A DNA stretch of 64,000 bases from assembly GCA_033002965.1 (NCBI GenBank), contig JAURVB010000135.1, positions 1 to 64,000 on the forward strand, in the 5' to 3' direction. How positions within the stretch are numbered: the stretch's first letter is position 1; each line of letters begins with the position of its first letter. Under the pieces are notes generated by a model. It saw nothing but the letters and a program-made list of their open reading frames with translations. It was not told the origin of the DNA and searched no databases. The translations under genes were made by a program, and so were the position numbers. Shown piece by piece: positions 50,618 to 62,285 of the stretch. The stretch is from Piper betle (Eukaryota; Streptophyta; Magnoliopsida; Piperales; Piperaceae).

Positions 50618-52276
50618 GGCTTGTCCAGGGGCTGGGCGGGGCGGAGTCTAGGCAAGGCCAGGGCACAGGGCCGAGGGGACAGCGTAAACAGGCGGGAGGG
50701 AGGGGGTGGGGAAGGGGGAAAAAAAAGAAAATTGAGTCTGGGCCGTTGGATTTTGATCCAATGGCCCACATTTGATGAGCTGCATTTGCGCCGCTAAACA
50801 TGGCAGTGCATACCAGTAAAATACTATAGCCGTTCCCGGACGTTGCTAAACATGGCAGTGCATTTGCGCTGCTAAACATGCGCTGCTAAACATGGCGCTG
50901 CAAACATGGCAGTGCTACAGCCGTTCCCGGACGGTGTAGTGTTTTTCTTAAGAGGCTCACCCACCTCCGAGCCAGCGGGGGCCGGCGACAAGGTCGGTGG
51001 CAGGGGTGGCGTGCCAAAACAAACTGGGAAGAAACAGGGAAGGGTATTTTTGTAATAAAAATTTTACTCGATCCCGACTCGAGTTAATATTAAGAAATAA
51101 AATAAAATAAATATAATTTTGTAATAAAAACTTGACTTGAACCCAAATCAAGTTAATATTAAGAAGTAGATTTTAAAAAATAAAATAATTTCATAATAAA
51201 AACTTGACTCGAGTCGGAATCGAGTCAAATTTTTTATTAAGAAATAAATTTCAAAGCTTGACTCGATCCTTACTCAAGTCAGGATCGAGTTAAATTTTTA
51301 TTATGAAATAATTTTTTTAAAAAAATAATTTTTTAATAAAAAGGTGATTTGAGGCCAACTCGAGTTAAGTTTTTATTAGGAAATAATTTTTTTAAAAATA
51401 AAATAATTTCGTAATAAAAACTTCACCCAATTCTGACTTAAGTCAATATTATAATCTAATTTTTTAAAAAATAAAATATTTATGTAATAAGAACTTGACT
51501 CGATATAGTGTGACTCGAGTCAATATTACGAAATAAATTTGTAAAAAAATAAAATATTTTCATAATAAAAACTTGACTCGATCTCGCACGGGATCGAGTT
51601 AAGTTTTTTTAATTTGAAAATATTTTATTTTTAAAAAAATTTATTTCATAATATTAACTCGAGTATCGAGTCAAGTTCTTATTATGAAAATATTATATTT
51701 TTTAAAAATTTATTTCATAATATTGACTCGAGTCGCACAGGATCAAGTCAATTTTTTATTATGAAATTATTTTATTTTTTAAAAAAATTATTTCGTAATA
51801 TTAAATCAAGTCAAGTTTTTATTATGAAATTATTTTATTTTTCTAAAAAATTATTTTGTAATATTGACTCCAGTCGGGACCGAGTAAATTTTTTATTACG
51901 AAATTATTTTATTTTTTAATATTTATTTCGTAATAAAAACTTACTTGAGTTGTGGCCGCCCGTTGGGGGGGGGTCTGCGGCTGCGGTCGGGGGTAGGGGC
52001 GGAAGGTGGCGGCCCAGGGGAGCCACGGCTGCGGGCTTGGGCGGTCGGGGACTGCTGTTGCAGGCGGCGCTGGGGCCGAGAGGGGGTGAGGGTGGGGGTG
52101 GGGCGGGGCCGGGGGGCGGCGGAATTCGGCCGGGGAGGGAAGGAGGCTGGCGTAGGAGAAAATGGGGAGGGGTGAAAAAACTTAAAACAGATTTGGGCCG
52201 TTAGATTTTGATCCAACGGCCCAAATTAAAAATGTTGTATGCGCTGCCACAACACGGCAACGCATGACAGCATGCG
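50618..52276. mobile_element. GC-rich/AT-array insertion in the 3' flank of TPS copy B
   Basis: Compared with the C flank (56600-56640), this 1.66 kb is extra and replaces about 40 bp. It has GC-rich ends (50618-50720; 51945-52170), an AT-rich array between (51050-51945), and two copies of a palindrome, at 50739-50768 and 52192-52225 (GGGCCGTT.GATTTTGATCC then AA.GGCCCA). The palindrome is related to that at 32029-32063. No protein motif. Such palindromes also occur in plant LTRs, so a nested LTR remnant is possible. Confidence 0.6.
51050..51945. repeat. AT-rich quasi-palindromic array with GACTCGAGTC cores
   Basis: Irregular units of roughly 60-110 bp combine a (A)TAATAAAAACTTGACTCGA block with an ATTA.GAAATAA block. 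Units in the left half read in one orientation; after about 51590 they appear inverted (AAGTTTTTATTATGAAA). The array could fold into hairpins. Confidence 0.75.
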
Positions 52277-52439
52277 ATATAATTCATTGTTGCGATTAAT
52301 TTTTTAAATTTTTACTAATTATAAAAATTACAACCAATCATAAACAGGGTCTCCCTAATATCTCCCATTTAACCCTTCAAATCCTCCCAATTACTAATTG
52401 GAAGGATAGTCTTTTAAGTTTCTCGCTCTCTCATTTTCG

Positions 52440-53500
52440 TATTACTGTGTATAAATTCCAAAATCATTCAACTACTTATATCCAAGTATTTTATACGGTT
52501 GAGATATTTAAGCTACAGTGACCGTGGGACAAGCATAGAAGGTGACCGTCGGAATACCAATGCTACGTTGACAAAGTATTTTTAGTCGAAATATTTTTAG
52601 ATATATATATTGTGTATCTAATTGAGTAATAATTTGTTCAAAAGTCTTTCATCTAATATCACGTAAGATTCAATTAGAGTCAAGGACGAATTACAATTTG
52701 GAAATTTCAGTAATAAATGGGTGTTATCACCAATTTGGTCCAATGTCGTCGTCACGTGACGTCCCGCCACAGTTGCCGTTTCCTTTTGTTTTTAATCTAC
52801 GTAGACGCATCTAACGGCCCGCTGTATTTGGCCTCGTGGCCGTGAATTCCGTGCATGCGTTGTGACTCATTAAGATATTAAGACATCATCGACATGCTTA
52901 AAGAGAAAAATAAAAAAATAAAAAATGCATGTGCCTCGCTTGTCACGACATATCCGATCGGGAATCCGACATCAAATGCCAAAGAATTTATATTTTTATT
53001 TTCTCTTTAAACAAATAAATGGGGGAGCGTTTGATGCATTATAATTTACAATAGTTTATATACGGGCAAAACAATATGGATAGCAGACATTGGCCTGGAG
53101 GTACCCGTTACGTTCATGCGGTGGGGATACCGAAAGTGTGAGCAGAAGGATGCGCAAGTTTACTTACCATTGTCCTTTCATGGTAAATTTTGGCGACGCT
53201 GACCGTCGTTTCCGAGGATGTGGAAACGCACGGCGTATCGAGCGTCGCTCCCGGAGGAGCCAAATCCCACTCTTGATTTCAAGGTTGTGCAAGTCTAACG
53301 TTGGAAACTATACGGCAAGCGAGACATTGGCATGAAGGTACACGTTACGTGCATGTGGCGGGGATACCGAGCGTGGCAGAGGAAGGATGCGCAAGTTTGC
53401 ACTATAAATTGATACCTCTATCTATCAAATTCTACATCCTTCAATATTCCAATTAGCTAGCTGCTCTGTCCAACTCAAGCTTCAGAGATCCTAGCCGGCC
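52440..53500 (+). repeat. Upstream unit of TPS copy C
   Basis: Collinear with 46287-47303 and 56790-57819. G-box CACGTG at 52753-52758 within TCACGTGACGTC; TATAAAT at 53403-53409. Contains the same internal promoter duplication (about 53085-53180 and 53320-53400). Confidence 0.8.
52753..52758 (+). promoter_or_regulatory. G-box in the TPS copy C promoter
   Basis: CACGTG in TCGTCACGTGACGTCC, about 745 bp upstream of the ATG. G-boxes bind bHLH and bZIP factors, including MYC2, a known terpene synthase regulator. Use here is an inference. Confidence 0.4.
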
Positions 53501-55895
53501 ATGGCGACGTCTTCTCTTAGCACTCTTTCCTGTTTAGCCCCATGCCACTCCTTTCTGCAACGCCAACATCGACATGTCGCTGCACCTTCAAAGCTCGGAA
53601 GAAGATTGCTCGTCGTACAAAATGTTGAAGCCACAGATCACGAGACCACCACTTCCCAACTCAATTTCGCACGCTCTCGGGATCCATTTCACACACCCTC
53701 AGCATGGTAACCTTGATATATCCATCTTCATTCTTTGAGAGAGACGTATATGTTGAGCTCTATAGTTCATGATTGGAAATCATCAATATATATCTCCTTA
53801 TCAGGAGGTGATACAAGTGAGGCACACGGGTATGGTCGATCACGTTAGGAGTTCAATCGTAAGGGAAGAGCCACTAGAATGCTTGGCTACCATTGACGTG
53901 CTCCAGAGGCTTGGCATTGACTATCACTTCCGGGATGAGATTGATTTCCTGCTACAACAACACTCCCATCGCTACCTTGCTGCTGCTCAAAATTGTGATA
54001 GCTTGTTACCAGCGGCTCTGAGCTTTCGGCTAGTTCGGCAACATGGGCAATTCGTTCCCACTGGTGAGGTTCACAACACACGCATACCATCCTTTCCTTC
54101 CAAGCAACTCATTTGTATCCTATCCATATTGTTACAGTACCATCAATGATCTTACTGTGGAATATCACAGATGTTTTTCGTCACTTCATAAATGGTCACA
54201 AGGAAGCTTTGGGAGATGTGAGGGGTCTGCTTGCTTTACATGAAGCATCATATCTTGGGATGGAAGGAGAAGAAGTATTGGATCAAGTTTGCAGCCTTTC
54301 AAGACAACTACTTCTCGAGACATCATCTGCTGTCATCTTGTAAAAGCAAGCAACTGATCATGAATGCGTTGCACCACCCTCTCCAAAGAAGTTTGTCAAG
54401 GTTCAATTTCAATCAATATCTGCAAACTGCTAATGAAAGCGAAGACCGACAAGGAAGGACTTGCATTGTGCACGAGCTAGCCAAGATTGATTATAACCTT
54501 GTCCAGTCAATGCACCGGCGAGAGCTAGAACAGATCTCCTCGTAAGTAAAAACCGTGTCATCTTTAACTTCTAGGAGACCATAATTACTTTAAGTGATAA
54601 CACACTCTTATGTCAAATCGGAAGTTGCTGGGTTGAAAATCTAGATTAATATAAACAAATACATCATTAACGCAAGATAATTAAGGGCTATGAAATAATT
54701 TGTTTCAGGTGGTGGGCAGAGTTGGATATGAGTAAGAATCTTGCATTTGCAAGAGAGAGTCCGATGGAGTGGTTCACATGCTCCATGGCCATCTTGTCCA
54801 ATCCCAGTTTCTCCAAGTACAGAGTTGCACTTGCCAAATCAATTGCTTTTGTCTACATAATTGACGACATATACGACGTCTACGGAACAATTGACCAACT
54901 CACTGCTTTTAGTGAAGCCATAAAAGGGTAAGGAATTACAAGGAAATTAAACCCAAAAAAACACCTTAATTTTCCCAACATCTCATCCATGGTTTCGATA
55001 TTTATGCAGGTGGGATTCAGACAAATTGAAGGACCTTCCTCAATGCATGCAGACCAGCTTCGCAGCTCTGTCAAACACCCTCCATGAAGTTGCTAACATG
55101 GTCATCAAAGAACATGGATGGAATCCTTTGTCCGCCTTAAGAAAACTGGTGCGCACGATATTGCCATCTCCATGATTTTGAATGGTCTTCTTTTTGGGTT
55201 GATGAATTATTAATCGTGAAATTGTTGCAGTGGTCAGGCCTGTGTGATGCATTCTTGGAAGAGGCCAAATGGTTTGCCGACGACTCTATGCCAAATTCAC
55301 GGGAATATCTGAGGAATGGTAGTATGAGCACTGGGGCACCTCTCCTTCTTGCTCAAGTCTCCATAATGTTGGGGAGCGCTACTTCATACAATAATACTAT
55401 GGATCTTGTCCAAAGCGACAAAGGTGATCTGTTTTCCAGCGCTTCAAGAGTATTCAGACTGTCTGACGACTTGAGCAGTAGCACCCGGGCAAGCTCTAAA
55501 TCTTATTTTCTTGTCTCTCTTGATCAATATGTGTGCAAAGGTTGATATGGTTATGTATATAATCATCCTCTGTTTTGAATTTGCAGAGGCAAGGAGGGCA
55601 TGATGGGTGCTATTTGGACTACTACATGAAGGAAAGGGAAGGCAGTTCTTTGGAGTCTGCCATTGATCATGTCAAGGACATGATTTCTGGTGAATGGAAA
55701 AAGATGAACGGAGAGTGTCTTGCCGGCAAGTTCACTCAGGATGTTAGGATGGCCTCGTTGAACCTGGCTCGGTTGGGGCAGTGGTTGTACCCTTGTGATG
55801 ATATTAGCCGCCATGGTGCTACCGAGGAAGAGTTCCATTCTCTGTTGGACGACCTACGAGTTGGAAAATTACAAAGTACCGATGGATATATTTAG
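53501..55895 (+). pseudogene. Terpene synthase (TPS-g type) copy C, two frameshifts
   Basis: Exons: 53501-53706, 53805-54063, 54171-54541, 54709-54927, 55010-55148, 55231-55488 and 55587-55895. Exon and intron sequences are almost identical to copy B. Exon 1 lost one base near 53668 relative to copies A and E, putting it out of frame with exon 2. Exon 3 gained one base near 54331, giving a stop at 54341. The B stop codon is lost, so the last exon runs 13 residues further. DDIYDVYG and the GC donor of intron 6 are kept; the NSE/DTE site reads DDLSSSTRR. Unless these are assembly errors, it makes no full-length enzyme. Confidence 0.88.
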
Positions 55896-56790
55896 GGCCG
55901 TAAAAGCTCAATTAAACTCGATTAAACTCGATTGGCTCCTCCTTTAAAAAATTTAATTCAAAAATTAACTCAATATCAAGCCTTGAGACCCTGTACCTCT
56001 TCAACTCGGCTCGACTCAAAGCTAGATACTTTGTATAAAAAATAAAATTTTAAATTTAAAAATAAATTTTACAAACAAAAAACATCATTAAATCCGAAAC
56101 AAGCTAACTCGAATTCGAATCTACTCGAGTACTTATTTGCTTAATATAAATTCGAAATCAAATGAGCCAAGTTTGGGATGAGCAAAACTCGTCTCGACTC
56201 GCCCAATAAGCACCCTTAGTTATAGATATATTAATGGAGATAATGAAAGTTTAATTAGTTGGGCATACCACAAATTAAATTAGTGTAAACAATTAATTAG
56301 TACCATTGATAATCAAGATTATAATGAAGATATATATTACATTACACAATATGCATACTAGCAACATAAGTTCACCGAGCAAATAATAAACAAAAATGAA
56401 AGGTCAGTGCTAACAAAACTATTCCATAGTTAGATGGAAATTGATGATAATGACGAAAAACTTAGTATAAAAGAATGAGAACTGAAATTAAAGAATAAAA
56501 AATAAATGAATTTTTATCCTTGTAAAATAAAATATAAAAAAAGGCCAATATTTATCCCTTCGTGTCCTCGCCCCTAATGTCTTTTCATCATCTCTCGAGG
56601 TTGGTTCTGCCCTTCACAAATATATATATATATAATTCATTGTTGTGATTTTTTTTTAATTTTTACTAATTATAAAAATTACAACCAATCATAACCAGGG
56701 TCTCCCTAATATCTCCCATTTAACTCTTCAAATCCTCCCAATTACTAATTGGAAGGATAGTCTTTTAAGTTTCTCGCTCTCTCATTTTTG
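55896..56790 (+). repeat. 3' flank of TPS copy C (tandem-unit copy)
   Basis: Matches 49748-50617 and, after the insertion point near 56600, 52277-52440. It lacks the 1.66 kb insertion and so shows the near-original state. No gene inside. Confidence 0.85.
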
Positions 56791-57819
56791 TATTACTGTG
56801 TATAAATTCCAAAATTATTCAACTACTTATATCCAATTATTTTATATGGTTGAGATATTTAAGCTACAGTGACCGTGGGACAAGCATGGAAGGTGACCGT
56901 CGGAATACCAATGCTACGTTGACAAAGTATTTTTAGTCGAAATATTTTTAGATATATATATTGTATATCTAATTGAGTAATAATTTGTTCAAAAGTCTTT
57001 CATCTAATTTCACTTAAGATTCAATTAGAGTCAAGGACGAATTATCACCAATTTGGTCCAATGTCGTCGTCACGTGACCTCCCGCCACAGTTGTCGTTTC
57101 CTTTTGTTTCTAATCTACGTAGACGCATCTAACGCCCCGCTGTATTTGGCCTTCTGGCCGTGAATTCCGTGCATGCGTTGTGACTCATTAGGATATTAAG
57201 ACATCATCCACATGCTTAAAGAGAAAAATAAAAAGAATAAAAATTCCACTTGCCTCGCTTGTCACGACAAATCCGATCGAGAATCCGGCATCAAATGCCA
57301 AAGAATATTTATTTTTGTTTTCTCTTTAAACAAATAAATGGGGGAGCGTTTGATGCATTATCATTTATAATAGTTTATATACGGGCAAAACAATATGGAT
57401 AGCAGACATTGGCCTGGAGGTACCCGTCACGATCATGCGGTGGGGATACCGAAAGTGTGAGCTGAAGGATGCGCAAGTTTACTTACCAATGTCCTTTCAT
57501 GGTAAATTTTGGCGATGCTAACCGTCGATTCCGAGGATGCGGAAACGCGCGGCGTATCGAACGTCGCTCCCGGAGGAGCCGAATCCTACTCTTTGATTTC
57601 AAGGTTGTGCAAGTCTAATGTTGGAAACTATATGGCAAGCGAGACATTGGCGTGAAGGTACACGTTACGTGCATGTGGCGGGGATACCGAGCGTGGCAGA
57701 GGAAGGATGCGCAAGTTTGCACTATAAATTGATACCTCTATCTATCAAATTCTACATCCTTCAATATTCCAATTAGATAGCTGCTCTGTCCAAGTCAAGC
57801 TTCAGAGAATCTACCGGCC
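56791..57819 (+). repeat. Upstream unit of TPS copy D
   Basis: Third copy of the B/C promoter unit. G-box CACGTG at 57071-57076; TATAAAT at 57723-57729. A roughly 30-bp block (AATTTGGAAATTTCAGTAAT region of C) is missing near 57040. Confidence 0.8.
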
Positions 57820-57988
57820 ATGGCGACGTCTTCTCTTAGCACTCTTGCCTGTTTAACCCCATGCCACTCCTTTCTGCAACGCCAACATCGACATGTCGCT
57901 GCACCTTCAAAGCACGGAAGAAGATTGATCGTCGTACAAAATGTTGAAGCCACAGATCACGAGACCACCACTTCCCAACTCAATTTCA
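57820..57988 (+). pseudogene. Terpene synthase copy D: exon 1 fragment only
   Basis: MATSSLSTLACLTPCHSFLQ... matches exon 1 of the other copies through SQLNF. At about 57988 it jumps into copia sequence, giving the chimeric tail RESILGP and a TAA. No other exons follow. Confidence 0.9.
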
Positions 57989-59395
57989 GAGAATCTATTT
58001 TGGGGCCTTAAATAGAGATAACAACAACATCCGAAAACTTTCAAAGAAGTGTAATCCGGATGCTTTTTAGCAAGGCAAGGCAAAATAAGAAGAAATGTTG
58101 TGCTGTAATATTGATGAAGGCCTTCGATTCATGAAGTATACTGCTATTGAGAAGCTATGTGTCGAGAACTGTGATGGAACATCACTATGAAACAACAAGG
58201 AGAGTCCAACTTCCACAATTGTTCTATGTCATCTTTCAGCCCCGCCATTTTGTTGAGGTGTGTATGGAGAAGAGATCTCATAAGTAATACCATTGGATAA
58301 ATAATAATTTTGCATCATTATAAACATGAATTCACCACCTCCATCAGATTGTAAACACTTGATTTTCTGTAAAAATTATCTTTGAACATATGCATCAAAA
58401 GCAAGAAAGACATTGTAGAAATCTGATTTATTACGCAAAGGATAAAACCAAGTGAACCTGGTTCAGTCATCTACAAAAATGACATAATATCAAAAATTGT
58501 CAACAGAAATAATAGATGTTGGACCCCAAAGATCTCAATGCACTTTATCAAAAGGATTAGAACAAGAGTTCTTATTGTTTGAAAATGGTCACCTAGTGGA
58601 CTTTGCTAACTAACAACTTGAACAAATGGATATAGATTCAGCTTCAAACTTGGTTTCTATCAAATTTTTATTTTTGAGAATAAAAAGTGCATCAACAGAG
58701 CAATGACCCAATTGAGAATGCCAAAGAGACAATGTTGGTTTCTCTACTCTTTTGGAAAAATAGCCAAAATGTTGCAACTAAGTAATCTTGTAGAGACTGT
58801 CAACTTTAGATCTTTGAAGAATTATTCATCCACTCCTTCTGTTCATGACAAAAAAACCAATAGGGGTAAAGTGAAAGTCACAATTAAAATCAGTTGTGAA
58901 CTGGCTGATTGATAATAGATTTTGCTTCAACTTAGGGACATGCCAAATATTCTTTAATGTATAGATCCATAGGAGGTGATGAGAGTGATATAACCAATAT
59001 GCTGGATAGCAAGTTTCTTCCCATTACCAACTAATACACTTTCAGAACCAGGATAAGTAATATAGGTATCAATGAGATCAAGAGAGGATGTCATGTGAAA
59101 TGATGCACCTGAATTAGGGAGCCATTGAGTAACATCAGCAGTATTTGCTTGAAGAGCACTCAATGCTTGCTGGACAGCCTTGGTATTAGTTTGAAGAGTT
59201 GGTACTCTAAATTCCTTGTTAAATCTTTTGAAGCACTTATGAGCATTGTGTTCAGATTTAAGACAGATTTGACAAACTGATTTGAAAATCCTAAGTGCCT
59301 CTTTTAGTTCTTCCTCATTGCAGACCGGTTGCTTAGGAGTGAATGCCACATTGTCGGAAAGTTGAGATGATTTTGTTGCAAAGATCAGGTGTTAT
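57989..59395 (-). mobile_element. Ty1/copia fragment: gag knuckle, protease, integrase
   Basis: On the minus strand 59349-58954 has a zinc knuckle CQICLKSEHNAHKC and the protease site WLPNSGASFHMT, where the catalytic Asp is replaced by Asn. From 58930 down to 57990 integrase pieces are readable between stops: FTWFYPLRNKSDFYNVF, LQSDGGGEF, SSPYTPQQNGGAER, AVYFMNRRPSS and HPDYTSLKVFG. It ends abruptly inside integrase at the TPS exon. No reverse transcriptase or LTR is present. Confidence 0.88.
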
Positions 59396-59864
59396 CTGCA
59401 TTGTAGTAGTTGCAGAGAGCGAATCATCTTTTATCAGAGGAAAAACTTATGTAATGAAGACTTGCATTTATGACTTTTATGTGCAGCAAAGGCCACTTGA
59501 GAAACAACATCTCACTTAAAAAATACAAGGACCTCCAAGTCCTCACTTTAAAGACCTCTCATCTAAGCTATCCAACTATTTTGTTATTATATTATATATA
59601 AATAAATATAAATAGTTACAATTAAACTTATTAATATATATATACATATATATAAAAACTATCTTAGTTGAGGGCGAATGATGTTTTTGTCTCAAACTTT
59701 AATCTATATTGTTTGGTTATAAGGATGACCTAAATTTGATAAAAAAATAAAAAATAAAATACCCCCACCAGCACCATCATTTAGTACGTAATTAATAATA
59801 ATATTTATTTATAATTTTTAATTTATTTTGAGTAGACAAGTGATATTATATATATTATTTTATT
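59396..59864. other. AT-rich spacer, nothing recognised
   Basis: No coding signal; TA-rich tracts near 59585-59660. Confidence 0.4.
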
Positions 59865-60056
59865 ATTTAATTAGGTCAAGCTACTAATCAATTTCGAGTC
59901 GAGCTACGAGTCGATTTCGAGTCGAGTTCGAGTTATAACCGAGTTGAGTCGAGTCAAACACTGTCTTGCTCAGACTCGACTCGTAGGATTCGAGTTCGAA
60001 CTTGAGAATTTAAATGTCAGAGTTTTGAGTGGAGTCGAGCAAAGCCAAATGTTCGT
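59865..60056 (-). repeat. Interspersed TCGAG-rich repeat, copy 3 (partial)
   Basis: GAGTTCGAGTTATAACCGAG and GGATTCGAGTTCGAACTTGA match the family at 21805-22388, same orientation. Confidence 0.65.
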
Positions 60057-60141
60057 TGGTGTTGCACCGCAAGGCATTTTGTGTTTTTCACATGGGGTTG
60101 GGTCCATCTGATGTGATTTAAAGTATTTTGCATGATGTAGT

Positions 60142-60290
60142 TGTTGGGTTTATCCCACATTAGTGGTGGATAATGTTGGTAAATTATATATAGGCTAGTG
60201 GAAAAACTTTATTTCTTGAGCTAATTTTTAGATTAAAAAATGCTTGTGACACTTATTTTAAGTCCCTTTGAAAACCTTAACAGCCCAACA
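60142..60290 (-). mobile_element. Solo LTR of the TRIM family found in TPS copies A and E
   Basis: Starts TGTTGGGTTTATCCCACATT and ends CAGCCCAACA, with the shared interior TATATAGGCTA.TGG and AGCTAATTTTTAGATTAA. It is 149 bp versus 170-172 bp for the copies at 62925-63789. No target duplication was found. Confidence 0.7.
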
Positions 60291-60763
60291 GAAACAACTT
60301 TTATAAATAAATTTTAGGATTGTTTCTATTTTGTACTTTTGATTCTTTTCAAAATTGTAACTTGTACAGTTTCTCTATATAGTCTGTTCTCTTCAGGTGC
60401 TTCACAATTTTCTGTTTTGGGGGAAACCGGAGTGTAATTTAGTTGTGTAAAGAATATTTTATGTACTGATTCCTTGTTGTCCACCTTCATCTTGATTGGG
60501 CATGTAAGTTCTGTGTCCTTTCCAGTGTATTTAACCTTGTACTTGATCTTGACTATGTTTTACTGCACTGAATCAGAAGTAAATTAAGTTAATGATGTTT
60601 TTCTTTTTCATTAGTTTTATGCATTCTTTTTCTGTATTGTTATTAAATATGTTCATGATCAATTATTTGTTAAATTTTTAAATGGACTGCCTTGGGAAGT
60701 ATTAAAGCTGTTGAATCTTTGCTAGCTTGTTTTCATTCCATTGGAATGCATGATGTATTGTCA

Positions 60764-61520
60764 TAATTGCAAAAATCGGAATCGGAAATTAAATCGGATT
60801 GGAATGGAGTAATTGAATCGGACTAATTTATTAAAAATCGGACAAGGATCGGTTCACTTGAATTGGTCAAAATCGGTGAGTTATTAGTTATAAAATATAT
60901 TATTTTGATATTATAGTATGTATTATATTTTATAATATTTTTTATTTTAATAATTATTTGTAATTAGTTATTTATTTTTATTTAAATCAGAGTCAGTCAA
61001 CTTTTAATTTGGAGAATGTCACAGACCGTTTATTTCCCCTCATTCTCTTGACGTGTCACCAACGCATCCTCCAGCTGCCCATGCTACCGATCGCCATCGT
61101 GCCACCCGTCGTAGCCCCCGCCCCCTTTCGTGGCCACCAACCCCTCCACGTCGCCGCCACAGCCGATTGCTAGCACTGTTCCCCGCCCCCCAGTTGCGAC
61201 CTCCGACCCGCCCATGTCGCCGCAGCAGCCGTCATCGCCTGCCGCCGCTACCATGCCCAGTCCGCCCAGCCCTAGCTTCAGCGATCTAAGCTTTTTTAAA
61301 ATTTGACTTTTACCCAAGCCTAATAGATTTATTAATTACTATTCTTAGGGTGTTTTTATCATTTACTTATAAAAATTGATTTTTGATGATTTAAATTAGC
61401 TGTGAATAAGTTGGAATCGGTTGATTTGGGGTCCAATTTTTGTATTGGATATTTACCATTTTTTTTTAATCAGATACCAACCGAGCCATTTTAAATCGGC
61501 CGATTCCATTGCAACTATGT
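60764..61520. mobile_element. Candidate inverted-end element with a GC-rich insert
   Basis: The left end (TTGCAAAAATCGGAATCGG, near 60767) and the right end (complement of GGCCGATTCCATTGCAACT, near 61499-61517) are inverted relatives. The interior is AT-rich except for a C-rich block at 61060-61270 with Pro/Arg-rich frames on both strands. The layout resembles 29378-32090, but the sequences are not the same. Confidence 0.45.
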
Positions 61521-61915
61521 GTATTGTTTGCTTTTCACTGATTGATTTATTGGAAATAATGTTGAAGGTCCCAATTTGAACGTCTTTTTGAAGCCAGTCG
61601 GGGACTACCGCTGGATACTTATGCTCTACTGCTAATAAAAATAAGTCTGTCATCTGGGGGGGAAGAGACTCTGTATGATTACCTGCTTAACCCCAAAAAG
61701 TTATCTCGAGCAATCCACTGCGTGATCGTTTCATATCTGGTTTTGGCACCTAGCAGTGTTGGAATGTGTTGTTGATTTTAAGAGTTGTATAGAGCAATTT
61801 TTCGTGACTACTCACGAGATATTAGTGCTTTTCAATTAGAGTGTCTTCTTTAATTAAAAATTAAGGTATTTCTAATCAGGAGTATAATGATTTTGTTGTG
61901 TTTAAAATCCCAACA
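61521..61915. other. Spacer, nothing recognised
   Basis: No gene or clear repeat seen. Confidence 0.3.
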
Positions 61916-61958
61916 CCTTCAAGACAACCACTTCTAGGGACATCATCTGCTTCATCTT
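61916..61958 (+). pseudogene. Terpene synthase exon 3 scrap
   Basis: CCTTCAAGACAACCACTTCT followed by an interrupted match through CATCATCTGCTTCATCTT aligns with exon 3 of copy B (about 48089-48133) with one indel and about three changes. Too specific for chance; a relic of another copy. Confidence 0.7.
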
Positions 61959-62102
61959 CCCTCCGAGGTCTGCCCGGCGGCGACAATGCTCTTAGCTAAT
62001 ATTGTCCACAATTATTTCAAAACCTCAATGTATAATTAGAATAATGTGTTTTGTCTCCAATATGCCATAAATGATTTTATGGCACAAATATGTAAAAAAT
62101 AA

Positions 62103-62285
62103 GGTTGCTAATTGAATGAGCTAACTCGTAAGTATTTGGCGTTTGGCAATCAGCTCGATTTGATAAGAAACTCGACATTTAAATGCTCCACTTCGAATTC
62201 GAATCCTTCAATCGAGTTTGAGCAATGCAGTGTTCGACTAAACTCAACTCGGTTATAACTCGAACTCGAGTTTGAGCAATGCAGC
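62103..62285 (+). repeat. Interspersed TCGAG-rich repeat, copy 4 (truncated)
   Basis: Starts AAGGTTGCTAATTGAATGAG and holds CGAGTTTGAGCAATGCAG twice. It ends at the segment shared with 43241. Confidence 0.65.
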
